DNA from: an uncultured Prevotella sp.
GTDB lineage: Bacteria > Bacteroidota > Bacteroidia > Bacteroidales > Bacteroidaceae
Assembly (NCBI GenBank): GCA_945830055.1
Contig: CALZXH010000006.1
Span: 1-57,300 of the forward strand
Direction: 5' to 3'
Length of the DNA stretch: 57,300 nt
Shown here: positions 43,085 to 51,446 of the stretch, one piece after another
Layout: each line of letters opens with the position of its first letter
Position numbering within the stretch: the first letter of the stretch is position 1
Notes under the pieces: model-generated
The model's database searches: none
Seen by the model: the letters and a program-made list of their open reading frames with translations, nothing else
What the model was told of the DNA's origin: nothing
Program-made: the position numbers and the translations under genes

Positions 43085-45124
43085 ATGAACGAAACAAGAC
43101 CGTTGCTGGTCATCAAGGTGGGCAGTAATGTGCTCACCCGCAAGGACGGACATCTGGACACCACCCGTGTGTCTGCCATCGTTGATCAAGTGGCATGGCT
43201 CAAGGAGCAGGGCTATGACGTGATCCTCGTCTCGTCGGGTGCCGTGGCATGCGGCAGACGGGAGATGAAGGTGGGTCACGACCTGGACACCGTGGAGCAG
43301 CGACAACTGTTCTCTGCACTGGGACAAGTGAAACTCATAGGGCTTTACTATGACCTGTTCAGAGAGTACGGACTGCATGTGGGACAGATACTCACTATGC
43401 GTGAGAACTTCGACCCCGGTGAACAGTATGACAACCAGAAAGCTTGTATGAAGGTAATGCTCGAAAACGGAGTGATTCCCATTGTCAACGAGAACGATAC
43501 CGTGAGCGTTACCGAACTGATGTTTACCGACAACGACGAGTTGAGTGGACTGATCGCACGTATGATGGATGCCGACATGCTGATACTGCTGAGCAATATC
43601 AACGGCGTATATACGGGCAATCCCGAAGACAAGGATTCGAAACTCATTGCCATGGTGGCACCCGACTGCAACCTTGATAAATATGTTTCCGCAGTAAAGA
43701 GTAACCACGGCAGGGGTGGAATGCAGTCTAAGTATGCCACTGCCAAACAGCTGCAGCGTGAAGGTATCAAGGTGATGATTGCCAACGGTGAGCGGGAGAA
43801 CATACTCGTGGACCTTATCAACCGACCGGCAGAGACACCGCATACCGACTTCCTGCCTGCCATGGTGGAGAAAGCAGATCCGGTCAGCCGACTGTCGTTC
43901 GACGCCGTGCGACTTGCAAGCAGACAGGTGGCGATGCTCACCGATGAACAGCGCAACCGTGTGCTCAACGACCTGGCTGATGCCATAGAGGAGCATACCG
44001 ATGACCTGCTGGAGGCGAACGGCAAAGACCTGGAGATGATGGATGAGGACAACCCGCTGTATGACCGCCTGAAACTTACTCCGCAGCGCCTGCAAGCGAT
44101 TGCTGCAGACATGCGGCATGTGACACAGTTGCCTTCGCCCTTGGGACGCGTATTGTGCGAGCGTACCCTGCCCAACGGATTGGAACTGCGGCGTGTGAGC
44201 GTACCCTTCGGAGTGATAGGCATCGTATATGAGGCGCGTCCCAACGTAACCTTTGATGTGTTCTCACTCTGTTTCAAGAGTGGCAATGCCTGTATGCTCA
44301 AGGGAGGAAAGGATGCCCATCACAGCAATACCGCTGCAGTGGCACTGATTCACAGGGTGCTGCAGAGCCACGCATTGGACTGTAATGCCGTGCTACTACT
44401 ACCGCCCACCCACGAAGCTACCGCGCAGATGCTGAACGCAGTGGGTTATGTGGATCTGTGCATCCCTCGAGGTGGAAGGAAACTCATTGACTTTGTACGC
44501 CAGCATGCCAAGGTGCCCGTGATAGAGACGGGTGCAGGTGTGGTAAACACTTACTTTGACCAAGATGGCGATGTGGAGATGGGCACACGGATTGTCTGCA
44601 ACGCCAAGACGCGCAGGGTGAGTGTATGCAATGCGCTTGACTGTTTGCTGATACATGCCGGAAGACTGAAAGACCTGCCTGTCCTGTGTGCACCACTGGC
44701 TGAGCGTGGCGTGACTCTCTATGCCGACCCGCAGGCGATGGAGGTGCTGAAGGTGGCCTATCCGTCGCATCTGCTCTGTGCTGCCACCGACCAGTCGTTC
44801 GGTACCGAGTTCATGGACTACAAGATGGCGGTCAAGACGGTGGCTTCTGTGGAGGATGCCATCACCCATATCGCACGCTATGGCTCCGGTCACAGCGAGT
44901 GCATCATTACTGCTAACGCCGATACAGCCCGGCTGTTCCAGCAGCGCATCGATGCCGCGTGTGTGTATTGGAATGCTCCCACCTCATTTACCGACGGTGC
45001 CCAGTTCGGACTCGGCGCGGAGATAGGCATCAGTACACAGAAACTGGGTGCACGAGGTCCTATGGGACTGGAAGAGATAACCAGTTACAAGTGGATGATA
45101 AAAGGCGATGGACAAGTGAGGTGA
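43085..45124 (+). CDS. proBA: Fused glutamate 5-kinase and glutamyl-phosphate reductase (ProB-ProA)
   Basis: A 679-residue bifunctional protein for the first two steps of proline synthesis. Residues 1-258 are the ProB kinase: [17 protein letters not shown] at 9-25, [12 protein letters not shown] near 50-61, [10 protein letters not shown] near 133 and [16 protein letters not shown] at 208-223. There is no PUA domain. A short linker leads to the ProA part (about 265-679) with [20 protein letters not shown] at 373-392, [10 protein letters not shown] at 406-415 and the catalytic Cys515 in [13 protein letters not shown]. The frame is continuous with no stop or frameshift between. This is the layout of plant and animal P5C synthase; most bacteria keep two genes. 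Operon context supports both activities. Confidence 0.93.
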   Translation: MNETRPLLVIKVGSNVLTRKDGHLDTTRVSAIVDQVAWLKEQGYDVILVSSGAVACGRREMKVGHDLDTVEQRQLFSALGQVKLIGLYYDLFREYGLHVGQILTMRENFDPGEQYDNQKACMKVMLENGVIPIVNENDTVSVTELMFTDNDELSGLIARMMDADMLILLSNINGVYTGNPEDKDSKLIAMVAPDCNLDKYVSAVKSNHGRGGMQSKYATAKQLQREGIKVMIANGERENILVDLINRPAETPHTDFLPAMVEKADPVSRLSFDAVRLASRQVAMLTDEQRNRVLNDLADAIEEHTDDLLEANGKDLEMMDEDNPLYDRLKLTPQRLQAIAADMRHVTQLPSPLGRVLCERTLPNGLELRRVSVPFGVIGIVYEARPNVTFDVFSLCFKSGNACMLKGGKDAHHSNTAAVALIHRVLQSHALDCNAVLLLPPTHEATAQMLNAVGYVDLCIPRGGRKLIDFVRQHAKVPVIETGAGVVNTYFDQDGDVEMGTRIVCNAKTRRVSVCNALDCLLIHAGRLKDLPVLCAPLAERGVTLYADPQAMEVLKVAYPSHLLCAATDQSFGTEFMDYKMAVKTVASVEDAITHIARYGSGHSECIITANADTARLFQQRIDAACVYWNAPTSFTDGAQFGLGAEIGISTQKLGARGPMGLEEITSYKWMIKGDGQVR

Positions 45125-45157
45125 GGCCCCCCTGCCCCCCCGGAGGGGGGAAGACTT
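45124..45157 (+). repeat. Left-half copy of the GC-rich element after proBA
   Basis: GGCCCCCCTGCCCCCCCGGA followed by GGGGGGAAG directly follows the proBA stop codon, just as full copies follow the argG and argC stops. Only the left end is present; the sequence then changes to AT-rich AATTAAGAATTAAGAG before argF'. Confidence 0.6.
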
Positions 45158-45198
45158 TTGGGGAAGTCAATGAATAATTAAGAATTAAGAGTTTGAAT

Positions 45199-46173
45199 AT
45201 GAAGACATTTATGAATGTACAAGACCTCGGCGACCTTCAGCAGGCTCTCCTTGAGGCAGAAGAAATAAAGAAAGACAGGTTCAAGTATCAGAACCTCGGT
45301 AAGAACAAGACCCTGATGATGGTGTTTTTCAACAACTCGTTGCGCACCCGACTCAGCACACAGAAGGCGGCACTCAATTTGGGCATGAACGTGATAGTGC
45401 TCGATGTGAATGCCGGGGCTTGGAAACTGGAAACGGAGCGCGGGGTAATCATGGACGGTGACAAAAGCGAACACTTGTTGGAGGCTATCCCTGTAATGGG
45501 AAGTTACTGTGATATTATCGGCATCCGTTCGTTTGCCGGACTCACCGACCGTGAATACGACTACGCCGAAACCATCATCAACCAGTTCATTAAGTACAGT
45601 GGTCGTCCCGTATTTGCCATGGAGTCAGCCACCGTACATCCTCTACAGGCGTTTGCCGACCTTATCACCATCGCTGAACATACCCCAAAATGGGGAGCAG
45701 GGGAGCGTCCCAAAGTGGTGCTCACCTGGGCACCTCATTGCCGTGCGCTGCCACAGGCAGTGCCCAACAGTTTTGCAGAGTGGATGAATGCTGCCGACGT
45801 GGATTTTGTGGTGACCCATCCCGAGGGCTACGAACTGGATCCTCGCTTTGTAGGTAATGCCCGTGTGGAGTATGACCAGATGAAAGCATTGGAAGGAGCC
45901 GATTTTGTGTATGCCAAGAACTGGAGTTGTCCTGGTGTGACCTGTCCCGCAGATTACGGAAAGATACTGAGCAAGGACATGAACTGGACCATCGATGAGG
46001 CACACATGGCGGTGACCAATAACGGCAAGTTCATGCACTGTCTGCCTGTGCGCCGTGGACTGATAGTGACCGATGAGGTGATAGAAAGTCCTAACTCCAT
46101 TGTTATACCGGAGGCAGCCAATCGGGAAATCTCTGCTTCTGTGGTTCTCAAAAGGATGTTGCAGGCGCTGTAA
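45199..46173 (+). CDS. argF': N-succinylornithine carbamoyltransferase ArgF'
   Basis: A 324-residue transcarbamylase converting N-succinylornithine to N-succinylcitrulline. It matches the N-acyl-ornithine branch rather than ordinary ArgF: phosphate loop FFNNSLRTRLSTQKAALNLG, then VLDVNAGAWKLETERGVIMD and the later PVRRGLIVTDEVIESP. Residue 90 in DKSEHLLEAIPV is Ser; published work, as I recall it, showed that this position (Pro in B. fragilis, Glu in the Xanthomonas N-acetyl enzyme) sets succinyl versus acetyl specificity, and Ser gives the succinyl type. The start at 45199 is an ATG; a TTG six bases earlier is in frame. Last gene of the operon; argB and the deacylase are not in this window. 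Confidence 0.92.
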   Translation: MKTFMNVQDLGDLQQALLEAEEIKKDRFKYQNLGKNKTLMMVFFNNSLRTRLSTQKAALNLGMNVIVLDVNAGAWKLETERGVIMDGDKSEHLLEAIPVMGSYCDIIGIRSFAGLTDREYDYAETIINQFIKYSGRPVFAMESATVHPLQAFADLITIAEHTPKWGAGERPKVVLTWAPHCRALPQAVPNSFAEWMNAADVDFVVTHPEGYELDPRFVGNARVEYDQMKALEGADFVYAKNWSCPGVTCPADYGKILSKDMNWTIDEAHMAVTNNGKFMHCLPVRRGLIVTDEVIESPNSIVIPEAANREISASVVLKRMLQAL

Positions 46174-46185
46174 GAGTGGCGCCGC

Positions 46186-46863
46186 TCATCTTTTCAGCGT
46201 GCGAATAATCTCCCCGTCGTAGGTATTGACCGTTAGGCGGATGGAGTCGCACGTAAGCTGGTCGCACAGCACCGAAAGGTAGTACTTGCTGGAATAATAC
46301 TGCGGAATGTCCGCTTGGTCATGATAGAGGCGCAGATGGGCGGTCACCTTACCGTCGGGATGGGTGACGTTACCCTCATGGATGACTGAGATGGTCTGTT
46401 TCAGTTCTGATGAAGAGGTGTCGCTTGTCTTCAGATAGAAACCGATATTGAGGTATTTCCCCCCTTTTGACGACCATACACTTTCCAAGGTGATGGGATG
46501 GGTGAGCATGGGCTCGTCCTCTTTTAGTACCACAGGGCGCAGTGTTGGGATACTGCTTGCCGATACCGGTTGTGCGGTGCTCTCATCTACCTTATTATAA
46601 TAGAGGGCGGCACGGTAGAAAGTGTCTGCCTTTGCTATCCATGAGGCATTGCCCTGATGTAGGGAGGAGGTGAGCTGTAAGGTATTGCCGTTGTCTGTTA
46701 CTGCGGTGGTGGCAAAGCCCTCGCTGTTGGTAGGCAGTTCCACGAAATCAGCCTGCACCAGCGACAGTTCGCCGGTGCCCTGATTATAGCTGTCCTTGGT
46801 ACAGGCAACGGTAAGCAATACCATACCGAGCAATGACAAAACGATCGGTGTGAGTCTCATCAT
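46186..46863 (-). CDS. NigD-like lipoprotein
   Basis: A 225-residue lipoprotein. The signal peptide has the lipobox LLTVAC with Cys near residue 21. The mature part looks like the NigD family: an N-terminal OB-like beta region (LVQADFVELPTNSEGFATTA) and a C-terminal beta domain (LESVWSSKGGKYLNIGFYLK, later YYLSVLCDQLTCDSIRLTVN). NigD-like proteins are abundant in Bacteroidales and their role is unknown. It overlaps the next gene upstream by 4 bases and converges on argF' with only 12 bases between stops. Confidence 0.7.
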   Translation of the reverse strand: MMRLTPIVLSLLGMVLLTVACTKDSYNQGTGELSLVQADFVELPTNSEGFATTAVTDNGNTLQLTSSLHQGNASWIAKADTFYRAALYYNKVDESTAQPVSASSIPTLRPVVLKEDEPMLTHPITLESVWSSKGGKYLNIGFYLKTSDTSSSELKQTISVIHEGNVTHPDGKVTAHLRLYHDQADIPQYYSSKYYLSVLCDQLTCDSIRLTVNTYDGEIIRTLKR

Positions 46864-48011
46864 CCCCGCAAGGCTTTCTCTTGGTTATACAGTGGGTTGG
46901 CATACATGCGCAACATCATTTCTGTGAGGTAAGCCTCGTCCTTGTCAGGAATATCAATCTTTTGCAGCTGTTGTTGCAGGTATTGTTCAAAGCGGCTGCG
47001 CTCTTCCGCCGTGTAATGGCTACTGTGGGCTGTACTTCCCTCTAACAGGTCGGCAGCCACGTAGTTGTTGGCATAGAGCCGGTAGCCGAGGAAGATGTCG
47101 TGATCAATCCTTGATGCCACGGTATTTAGCAGTTCTCCCTTGTCCAAAGTGTTGCCGCATTCCATAATGAAACTGCTGATGCAGGGGGCGCAGTGGTAAT
47201 GCACCTTGCCTTTGAAGCCCATGATACCTGTCTTCATGCTGAGCACATCATCCTGCTTGGTCTTTTTCCATTCGGGGTTGTCGCGTTTCAGTTGGAACTC
47301 TGCAGCCTTGAGGTAGTCGCAGGGATCGTATTCGTAGGAAATGGCGGTGGGTACGATGCGCAGTTGTGCCAGTCGTTCTGCCAAAGAACCCTTGCCTCCC
47401 ATGGCCATCATCTTGAGGATGGAAGGTTGGGTGCGGTCATCGCTGTCTTTGGCGCGTCCCTCGCGTTGAGCAATCCAGATATTGTCGTTTTTCTCCTCAA
47501 TGACATAGTGCATGTATTCTGCCATACGCTTGCTGGAGGCCAGCATCTCGCGGATGCCTGCGCTCCGTTCCACGATGAACGACTTGTTGACCCTCACCAG
47601 ATCCTTTATCCAGGGTGCCGCCAACAGATTGTCTCCGATGGCAATCTCGCAGGTGGTGTCACTGCCTGCATCGATGAGCAGTTTGTCGAGCAGTGCCGAA
47701 TCGAGCACGATATCCCTATGGTTGCTCACAAACGTGTGGCGTCTGTTCAGGTCGATAGCAGCTGTATCAATGGTGTGGCCTGTGCTTGCCTTGCTCATCA
47801 GCGATTGCAGGAAGGGGTAGCAGAATGTCTTCTGGAACTCCAGATTGGTCGTACACTGTTGCATCTTTCCGCAAAGAGCCTCGTAAGGAATCTGCGGAAA
47901 GATGTATTTCATCACGGTCTTGAACTGTTCATCGGCTATAAGCCGTCCGAATACTTCAGCCAGTTCTTCCGGCTCAAAAGGTCTGATGGGGTCGAATACG
48001 GAGGGAGTCAT
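46860..48011 (-). CDS. Phospholipid/glycerol acyltransferase-family protein
   Basis: A 383-residue protein related to PlsB/PlsC glycerolipid acyltransferases. The catalytic block reads FVSNHRDIVLDSALLD (about residues 115-130), a variant of the HxxxxD motif, and a substrate block WIAQREGRAKDSDDRTQPSI (about 200-219) corresponds to the xEGxR motif. No membrane helix is evident. It probably transfers an acyl group in phospholipid or related lipid synthesis; the acceptor is not known. Its stop overlaps the NigD-like gene. Confidence 0.75.
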   Translation of the reverse strand: MTPSVFDPIRPFEPEELAEVFGRLIADEQFKTVMKYIFPQIPYEALCGKMQQCTTNLEFQKTFCYPFLQSLMSKASTGHTIDTAAIDLNRRHTFVSNHRDIVLDSALLDKLLIDAGSDTTCEIAIGDNLLAAPWIKDLVRVNKSFIVERSAGIREMLASSKRMAEYMHYVIEEKNDNIWIAQREGRAKDSDDRTQPSILKMMAMGGKGSLAERLAQLRIVPTAISYEYDPCDYLKAAEFQLKRDNPEWKKTKQDDVLSMKTGIMGFKGKVHYHCAPCISSFIMECGNTLDKGELLNTVASRIDHDIFLGYRLYANNYVAADLLEGSTAHSSHYTAEERSRFEQYLQQQLQKIDIPDKDEAYLTEMMLRMYANPLYNQEKALRG

Positions 48012-48061
48012 ATATCTACATTATTTGTTCTTCACTCAACATTCTTCACTCTTCATTTAAA

Positions 48062-49072
48062 TCAGAACTGATTCTCGACAATCTCGGTAAGCACGTCTTT
48101 CATCTCCAGTCCGGCTGCTTTCACCTGTTGTGGGATGAAGCTGGTGGGGGTCATGCCGGGGGTGGTGTTCACCTCAAGCAGATGTATCTTATCCACCTGC
48201 TCGCCGTTTTTGCCTGTGCCCTTGCCGATGATATAGTCGATGCGGATGATGCCGTTGCAGCACAGGATGTCGTAGATGTGCGAGGTGAGTTTTGCCACGC
48301 GCTGTGCCGTCTCTTCGCTGAGGCGGGCAGGGGTTATCTCCTGTACCTGTCCGTTGTATTTGGCATCATAGTCAAAGAACTCGTTGTTGGTGACTACCTC
48401 AGTGGCTGGTAGTACCACGGATTTCTCTCTGGTCTTGTAGCAACCGATAGATATTTCGGTGCCCTCGAGATAGCTCTCCACCATCACGTCGCTACTCTCC
48501 AGGATGGCCTTGCGGATAGCGGGGGCCAACTGGTCTTTGTTCTTCACCTTGGACACTCCAAAACTGCTGCCGTCTGCCGCCGGTTTCACGAAGCAGGGCA
48601 TGCCGATGCGCTCCTCTATCTCGTCGTCGCTCACCACCTCTTCATAGCCCTTGCGGATGAGCAGACTGTCGGCCACGCTGATGCCGTAGCTACGCAGGTA
48701 TTGGTTGAGTACGAACTTGTTGAAGGTAAGGGCTTCTACCAATACGTTGCTGGTGGAGTAGGGCATGCCGATAAGGTCGAAGTAACCCTGCAGCAGTCCG
48801 TTCTCGCCAGGTGTGCCGTGGATAGTGATGTAGGCATAGTCGAAGTAATGCCTCTTGCCTTCTATGGTATAGGAAAAGTCGTTGCGGTCGATGGGGGTGG
48901 CGGTGCCGTCGGGCAGGTTTACCTGCCAGCGGGTACCCTTGATATCAACGATAAGCACGTTGTAGCGCTCTTTGTCAAAAAAGGAGTACAAGCCCTGTGC
49001 CGAGCGCAGAGACACATCGTGTTCTGAAGAATCTCCGCCACAAACGATGGCGATATTTCTCTTTGTTTCCAT
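48062..49072 (-). CDS. ddl: D-alanine:D-alanine ligase Ddl
   Basis: A 336-residue ATP-grasp ligase making the D-Ala-D-Ala dipeptide that MurF uses. Family features are IAIVCGGDSSEHDVSLRSAQ at the N terminus, TIHGTPGENGLLQGYFDLIG, FVKPAADGSSFGVSKVKN and IRIDYIIGKGTG with LLEVNTTPGMTPTSFIPQQV near the end. The glycine loop and metal ligands in the final block are intact. It lies in a reverse-strand group with rluD and a PASTA protein, well away from the dcw cluster. Confidence 0.95.
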   Translation of the reverse strand: METKRNIAIVCGGDSSEHDVSLRSAQGLYSFFDKERYNVLIVDIKGTRWQVNLPDGTATPIDRNDFSYTIEGKRHYFDYAYITIHGTPGENGLLQGYFDLIGMPYSTSNVLVEALTFNKFVLNQYLRSYGISVADSLLIRKGYEEVVSDDEIEERIGMPCFVKPAADGSSFGVSKVKNKDQLAPAIRKAILESSDVMVESYLEGTEISIGCYKTREKSVVLPATEVVTNNEFFDYDAKYNGQVQEITPARLSEETAQRVAKLTSHIYDILCCNGIIRIDYIIGKGTGKNGEQVDKIHLLEVNTTPGMTPTSFIPQQVKAAGLEMKDVLTEIVENQF

Positions 49073-49087
49073 AAACGTATTTAGTGA

Positions 49088-50152
49088 TTAAAATTGATTG
49101 GTGTCTGTTGTCATAAGTCGTCCGCGCCATTTCTCTATCAGCGCTTCCATGTCTGCCGGCAGGGGACTGGTGAAGTCCATCTGCTTGCGGGTTGTCGGAT
49201 GAACAAAGCCCAGGGTGCGGGCATGGAGAGCCTGTCGGGGACAGAGTCTGAAGGCGTTGTGGATGTACTGGCGGTAGGAGGCGGTGCGCTCGCCGCGCAG
49301 TATCTCGGTGCCTCCATAGCGTTCGTCGGCAAAGAGGGGATGACCGATATGCTTCATGTGGGCACGTATCTGATGGGTGCGCCCTGTCTCCAGGATGCAC
49401 TCCACCAAAGTGGTGTAGCCATAGCGTTCCATCACGCGGTAGTGGGTCACGGCTGCTTTGCCCTCGCTGCTGCCGGGCGGAAACACTGCCATGCGCAGGC
49501 GGTCTTTGGGGTCACGCCCTATGTTGCCTTCAATCGTTCCCTGGTCTTCCACGAAGTTGCCCCATACCAAGGCATTGTAGCTGCGGTGGGTGGTCTTGTT
49601 GAAGAACTGTACTCCCAGTGCGCTCTTTGCCTCGGGTGTCTTTGCCACCACAAGCAGTCCGCTGGTATCTTTGTCGATACGATGTACCAGTCCTACCTCC
49701 GGACTGTTGGGGTCGTAGTCGGTATTGTCTTTCAGATGCCATGCCACGGCGTTGACCAGGGTGCCGTGGAAGTTACCGCATCCGGGGTGTACCACCATAC
49801 CTGCGGGCTTGTTGATGACCATCAGTTGCTCGTCCTCATATACCACCTCCAGTGGTATTTCTTCGGGTTCGATGGTGGTGTCGAAGTGCGGACGGTCGAG
49901 CATCAGTGTCACCGAGTCGCCCGGGCGCACCTTGTAGTTGCTCTTCACGGGCTTGTCGTTCACATGTACAAACCCTGCATCCGCCGCCTTCTGTATGCGG
50001 TTGCGGCTTGAATGCTGTAGCTTTTCGAAGAGGAACTTGTCCACGCGCACGGGCACCTGTCCGCGGTCCACCTCTATGCGGAAGTGCTCGTACAGTTGCT
50101 GTTGTTCGTCGTCATCCACCTCGTCGGTCAGTGGCAGTGGTTCTTCTGTCAT
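49088..50152 (-). CDS. rluD: 23S rRNA pseudouridine synthase, RluD type
   Basis: A 354-residue RNA-modifying enzyme. An N-terminal S4 domain (VPVRVDKFLFEKLQHSSRNR, about residues 34-53) is followed by the catalytic domain, with the active-site Asp in GLVHRIDKDTSGLLVVAKT near 165 and GRTHQIRAHMKHIGHPLFAD near 265. This is the RluD/RluC architecture, modifying helix 69 or a neighbouring site of 23S rRNA. An acidic leader of about 25 residues precedes the S4 domain. It begins 15 bases upstream of ddl, suggesting a shared transcript. Confidence 0.88.
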   Translation of the reverse strand: MTEEPLPLTDEVDDDEQQQLYEHFRIEVDRGQVPVRVDKFLFEKLQHSSRNRIQKAADAGFVHVNDKPVKSNYKVRPGDSVTLMLDRPHFDTTIEPEEIPLEVVYEDEQLMVINKPAGMVVHPGCGNFHGTLVNAVAWHLKDNTDYDPNSPEVGLVHRIDKDTSGLLVVAKTPEAKSALGVQFFNKTTHRSYNALVWGNFVEDQGTIEGNIGRDPKDRLRMAVFPPGSSEGKAAVTHYRVMERYGYTTLVECILETGRTHQIRAHMKHIGHPLFADERYGGTEILRGERTASYRQYIHNAFRLCPRQALHARTLGFVHPTTRKQMDFTSPLPADMEALIEKWRGRLMTTDTNQF

Positions 50153-50216
50153 CTTTTTCCTGTTAGAATATCGGTTTGTTGTCTTTGCTTATGATGGAGT
50201 GCCTTGTGCAGGGATT

Positions 50217-50867
50217 TTACTCGTAGGGACCGTGTACCTCCTCGAACTCGTCGATGTCGCTTTCGGTATGGTTGTAGTTTATATCTACCGTGTCCATCTC
50301 GTTCTCGTCGCTGTAAGTGCCGCTGCCCACTACAAGTGACAGCGGTATGTCGGTACTGACCCTTTCACCTGTCATCAGGCGTCTGCCCCGGCAGGTAACG
50401 CCATACACCCAGTCTTGTTCTCCCTCGACATACTGTGGTGACAGCATTACGAATCCCATGCTGCGCAGGCGTGCTTCTGCTTCGCGTGCACTGCTGTTGT
50501 CTATGATGTCGGGGATGGCGACGAGGGGAGAGGAGAGCGAGTTGACGGTGACATAGATGGTGCGCCCGCTCTTGATGCGTGCTCCTGCCTCTGGTGTCTG
50601 CAGCAGAATCACGTTGGCTGGCATGCGCTTGTTGCGTCCGGAATCGGTGACCATGATAGTGATGCCCTGCTCCTCCATCATCTGTCGCGCCTTGTCAATG
50701 TTCATGCCGTTGAAGTCGGGGATGGCTATCGACTCGCCGTGCTTGGTATATGCGTCGAGTCCGGCCTGCACCCCCAATATCATTGCTACCACCACAAGAG
50801 CCATGGCAGCCAGATTGATGACTACAAAGGGAGCGAAAAGCTTTTTGAAAAATTCTCTAACCTTCAT
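50217..50867 (-). CDS. PASTA-domain membrane protein
   Basis: A 216-residue protein with a short cytoplasmic N terminus, one membrane helix (FVVINLAAMALVVVAMILGVQ, about residues 15-35) and an extracytoplasmic part with two clear PASTA repeats (SIAIPDFNGMNIDKARQMME, about 45-110, and LVAIPDIIDNSSAREAEARL, about 113-180). PASTA modules bind peptidoglycan fragments in kinases and PBPs, but no kinase domain is present. The tail is acidic. It is followed by rluD and ddl, and could sense or organise cell wall. Conserved in Bacteroidales; role unknown. Confidence 0.82.
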   Translation of the reverse strand: MKVREFFKKLFAPFVVINLAAMALVVVAMILGVQAGLDAYTKHGESIAIPDFNGMNIDKARQMMEEQGITIMVTDSGRNKRMPANVILLQTPEAGARIKSGRTIYVTVNSLSSPLVAIPDIIDNSSAREAEARLRSMGFVMLSPQYVEGEQDWVYGVTCRGRRLMTGERVSTDIPLSLVVGSGTYSDENEMDTVDINYNHTESDIDEFEEVHGPYE

Positions 50868-50928
50868 GGATGGTTGCTACTGAGTTGGGTTTGTTTGTGA
50901 TGAATTGAATCATATATTATATGGTATG

Positions 50929-50936
50929 CAAATTTA
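50929..50936 (-). promoter_or_regulatory. -7 box of the PASTA-rluD-ddl transcript
   Basis: On the reverse strand this reads TAAATTTG, matching TAnnTTTG, 62 bases before the start of the PASTA gene. A TTG lies about 21 bases further upstream. Confidence 0.5.
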
Positions 50937-50944
50937 TATATAAT

Positions 50945-51310
50945 CCGCGAGATTATACAACGACAAAGTAAAAAAATCAAGGCCAACGCTCAGTTTTCTT
51001 CCATCTTTTGAGTGCTCTTGTGTCTGTTTTTTTGCAAATGCCGGCGGCTTGTCGCCAGAACAGGGCAATCAGTCTCCAACTGAATCGGGCAATCAGTCGC
51101 CAACTGGATAGGGCAAGCAGTTGCCAACTGAATCGGGCAAGCAGTTGACAGCTTGAATAGAGTCGTCATATTGTGTATGGTGAGGGCGTATTATAAGGCA
51201 AGGAAAGACTGGTGTTGCAAAAGGGTTTTACCGAGGTCGTGAGTGGGAGGGTACAGGGAACAGATAAGATCCCCTTTGATAATCTTTATTCTATTTTTAG
51301 AGGAAAGATG
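50945..51310. other. Non-coding region between divergent transcripts
   Basis: No gene is seen. It holds a 24-bp tandem repeat at 51063-51158, described separately, and otherwise unremarkable sequence before the nrdD promoter. Confidence 0.5.
51063..51158. repeat. 24-bp tandem palindromic repeat, locus 3
   Basis: Four units start at 51063, 51087, 51111 and 51135. Each begins GGGCAA(T/G)CAGT and three carry a palindrome of the form CAGT(T/C)(G/T)CCAACTG, clearest in the third unit (CAGTTGCCAACTG). Layout matches the arrays at 5529 and 28792, with different sequence and slightly longer units. Confidence 0.8.
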
Positions 51311-51318
51311 GAGAAATA

Positions 51319-51350
51319 TTTGTAAGGAATGAATAATTATCATATCTTTG
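51319..51350 (+). promoter_or_regulatory. nrdDG promoter
   Basis: TTTG at 51319-51322 and TATCTTTG at 51343-51350 are separated by 20 bases, an almost perfect Bacteroidetes -33/-7 pair. The transcript would have a leader of about 90 bases before nrdD. No NrdR-type box is recognised. Confidence 0.75.
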
Positions 51351-51390
51351 CACTCACAAAATTGATAACTTTAAATGACGTACTTTGAAG

Positions 51391-51415
51391 AAAGTTTTCC
51401 AAAATGGAAAACTTT
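51391..51415 (+). promoter_or_regulatory. Perfect hairpin in the nrdD leader
   Basis: AAAGTTTTCC at 51391-51400 and GGAAAACTTT at 51406-51415 form a perfect 10-bp stem around AAAAT. It lies in the leader, about 32 bases before the nrdD ATG, with no T run, so it is unlikely to be a terminator. The start region TTTCCCAAAATGGAG partly repeats its centre (TTTTCCAAAATGGAAAA). It may be an operator or an RNA element controlling translation. Confidence 0.5.
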
Positions 51416-51446
51416 TGCCAATTTAAATTTTAAATAGTTTCCCAAA

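Noticed and set aside
43085..45124. Treating proB and proA as two separate genes
   Set aside because: The frame is continuous through the linker near residues 255-265 with no stop, and the ProA part has no upstream initiation region.
47193..48071. 292-codon forward frame opposite the acyltransferase gene
   Set aside because: The reverse strand has a clear acyltransferase with catalytic motifs and a 4-base overlap with its neighbour; the forward frame has no signal.
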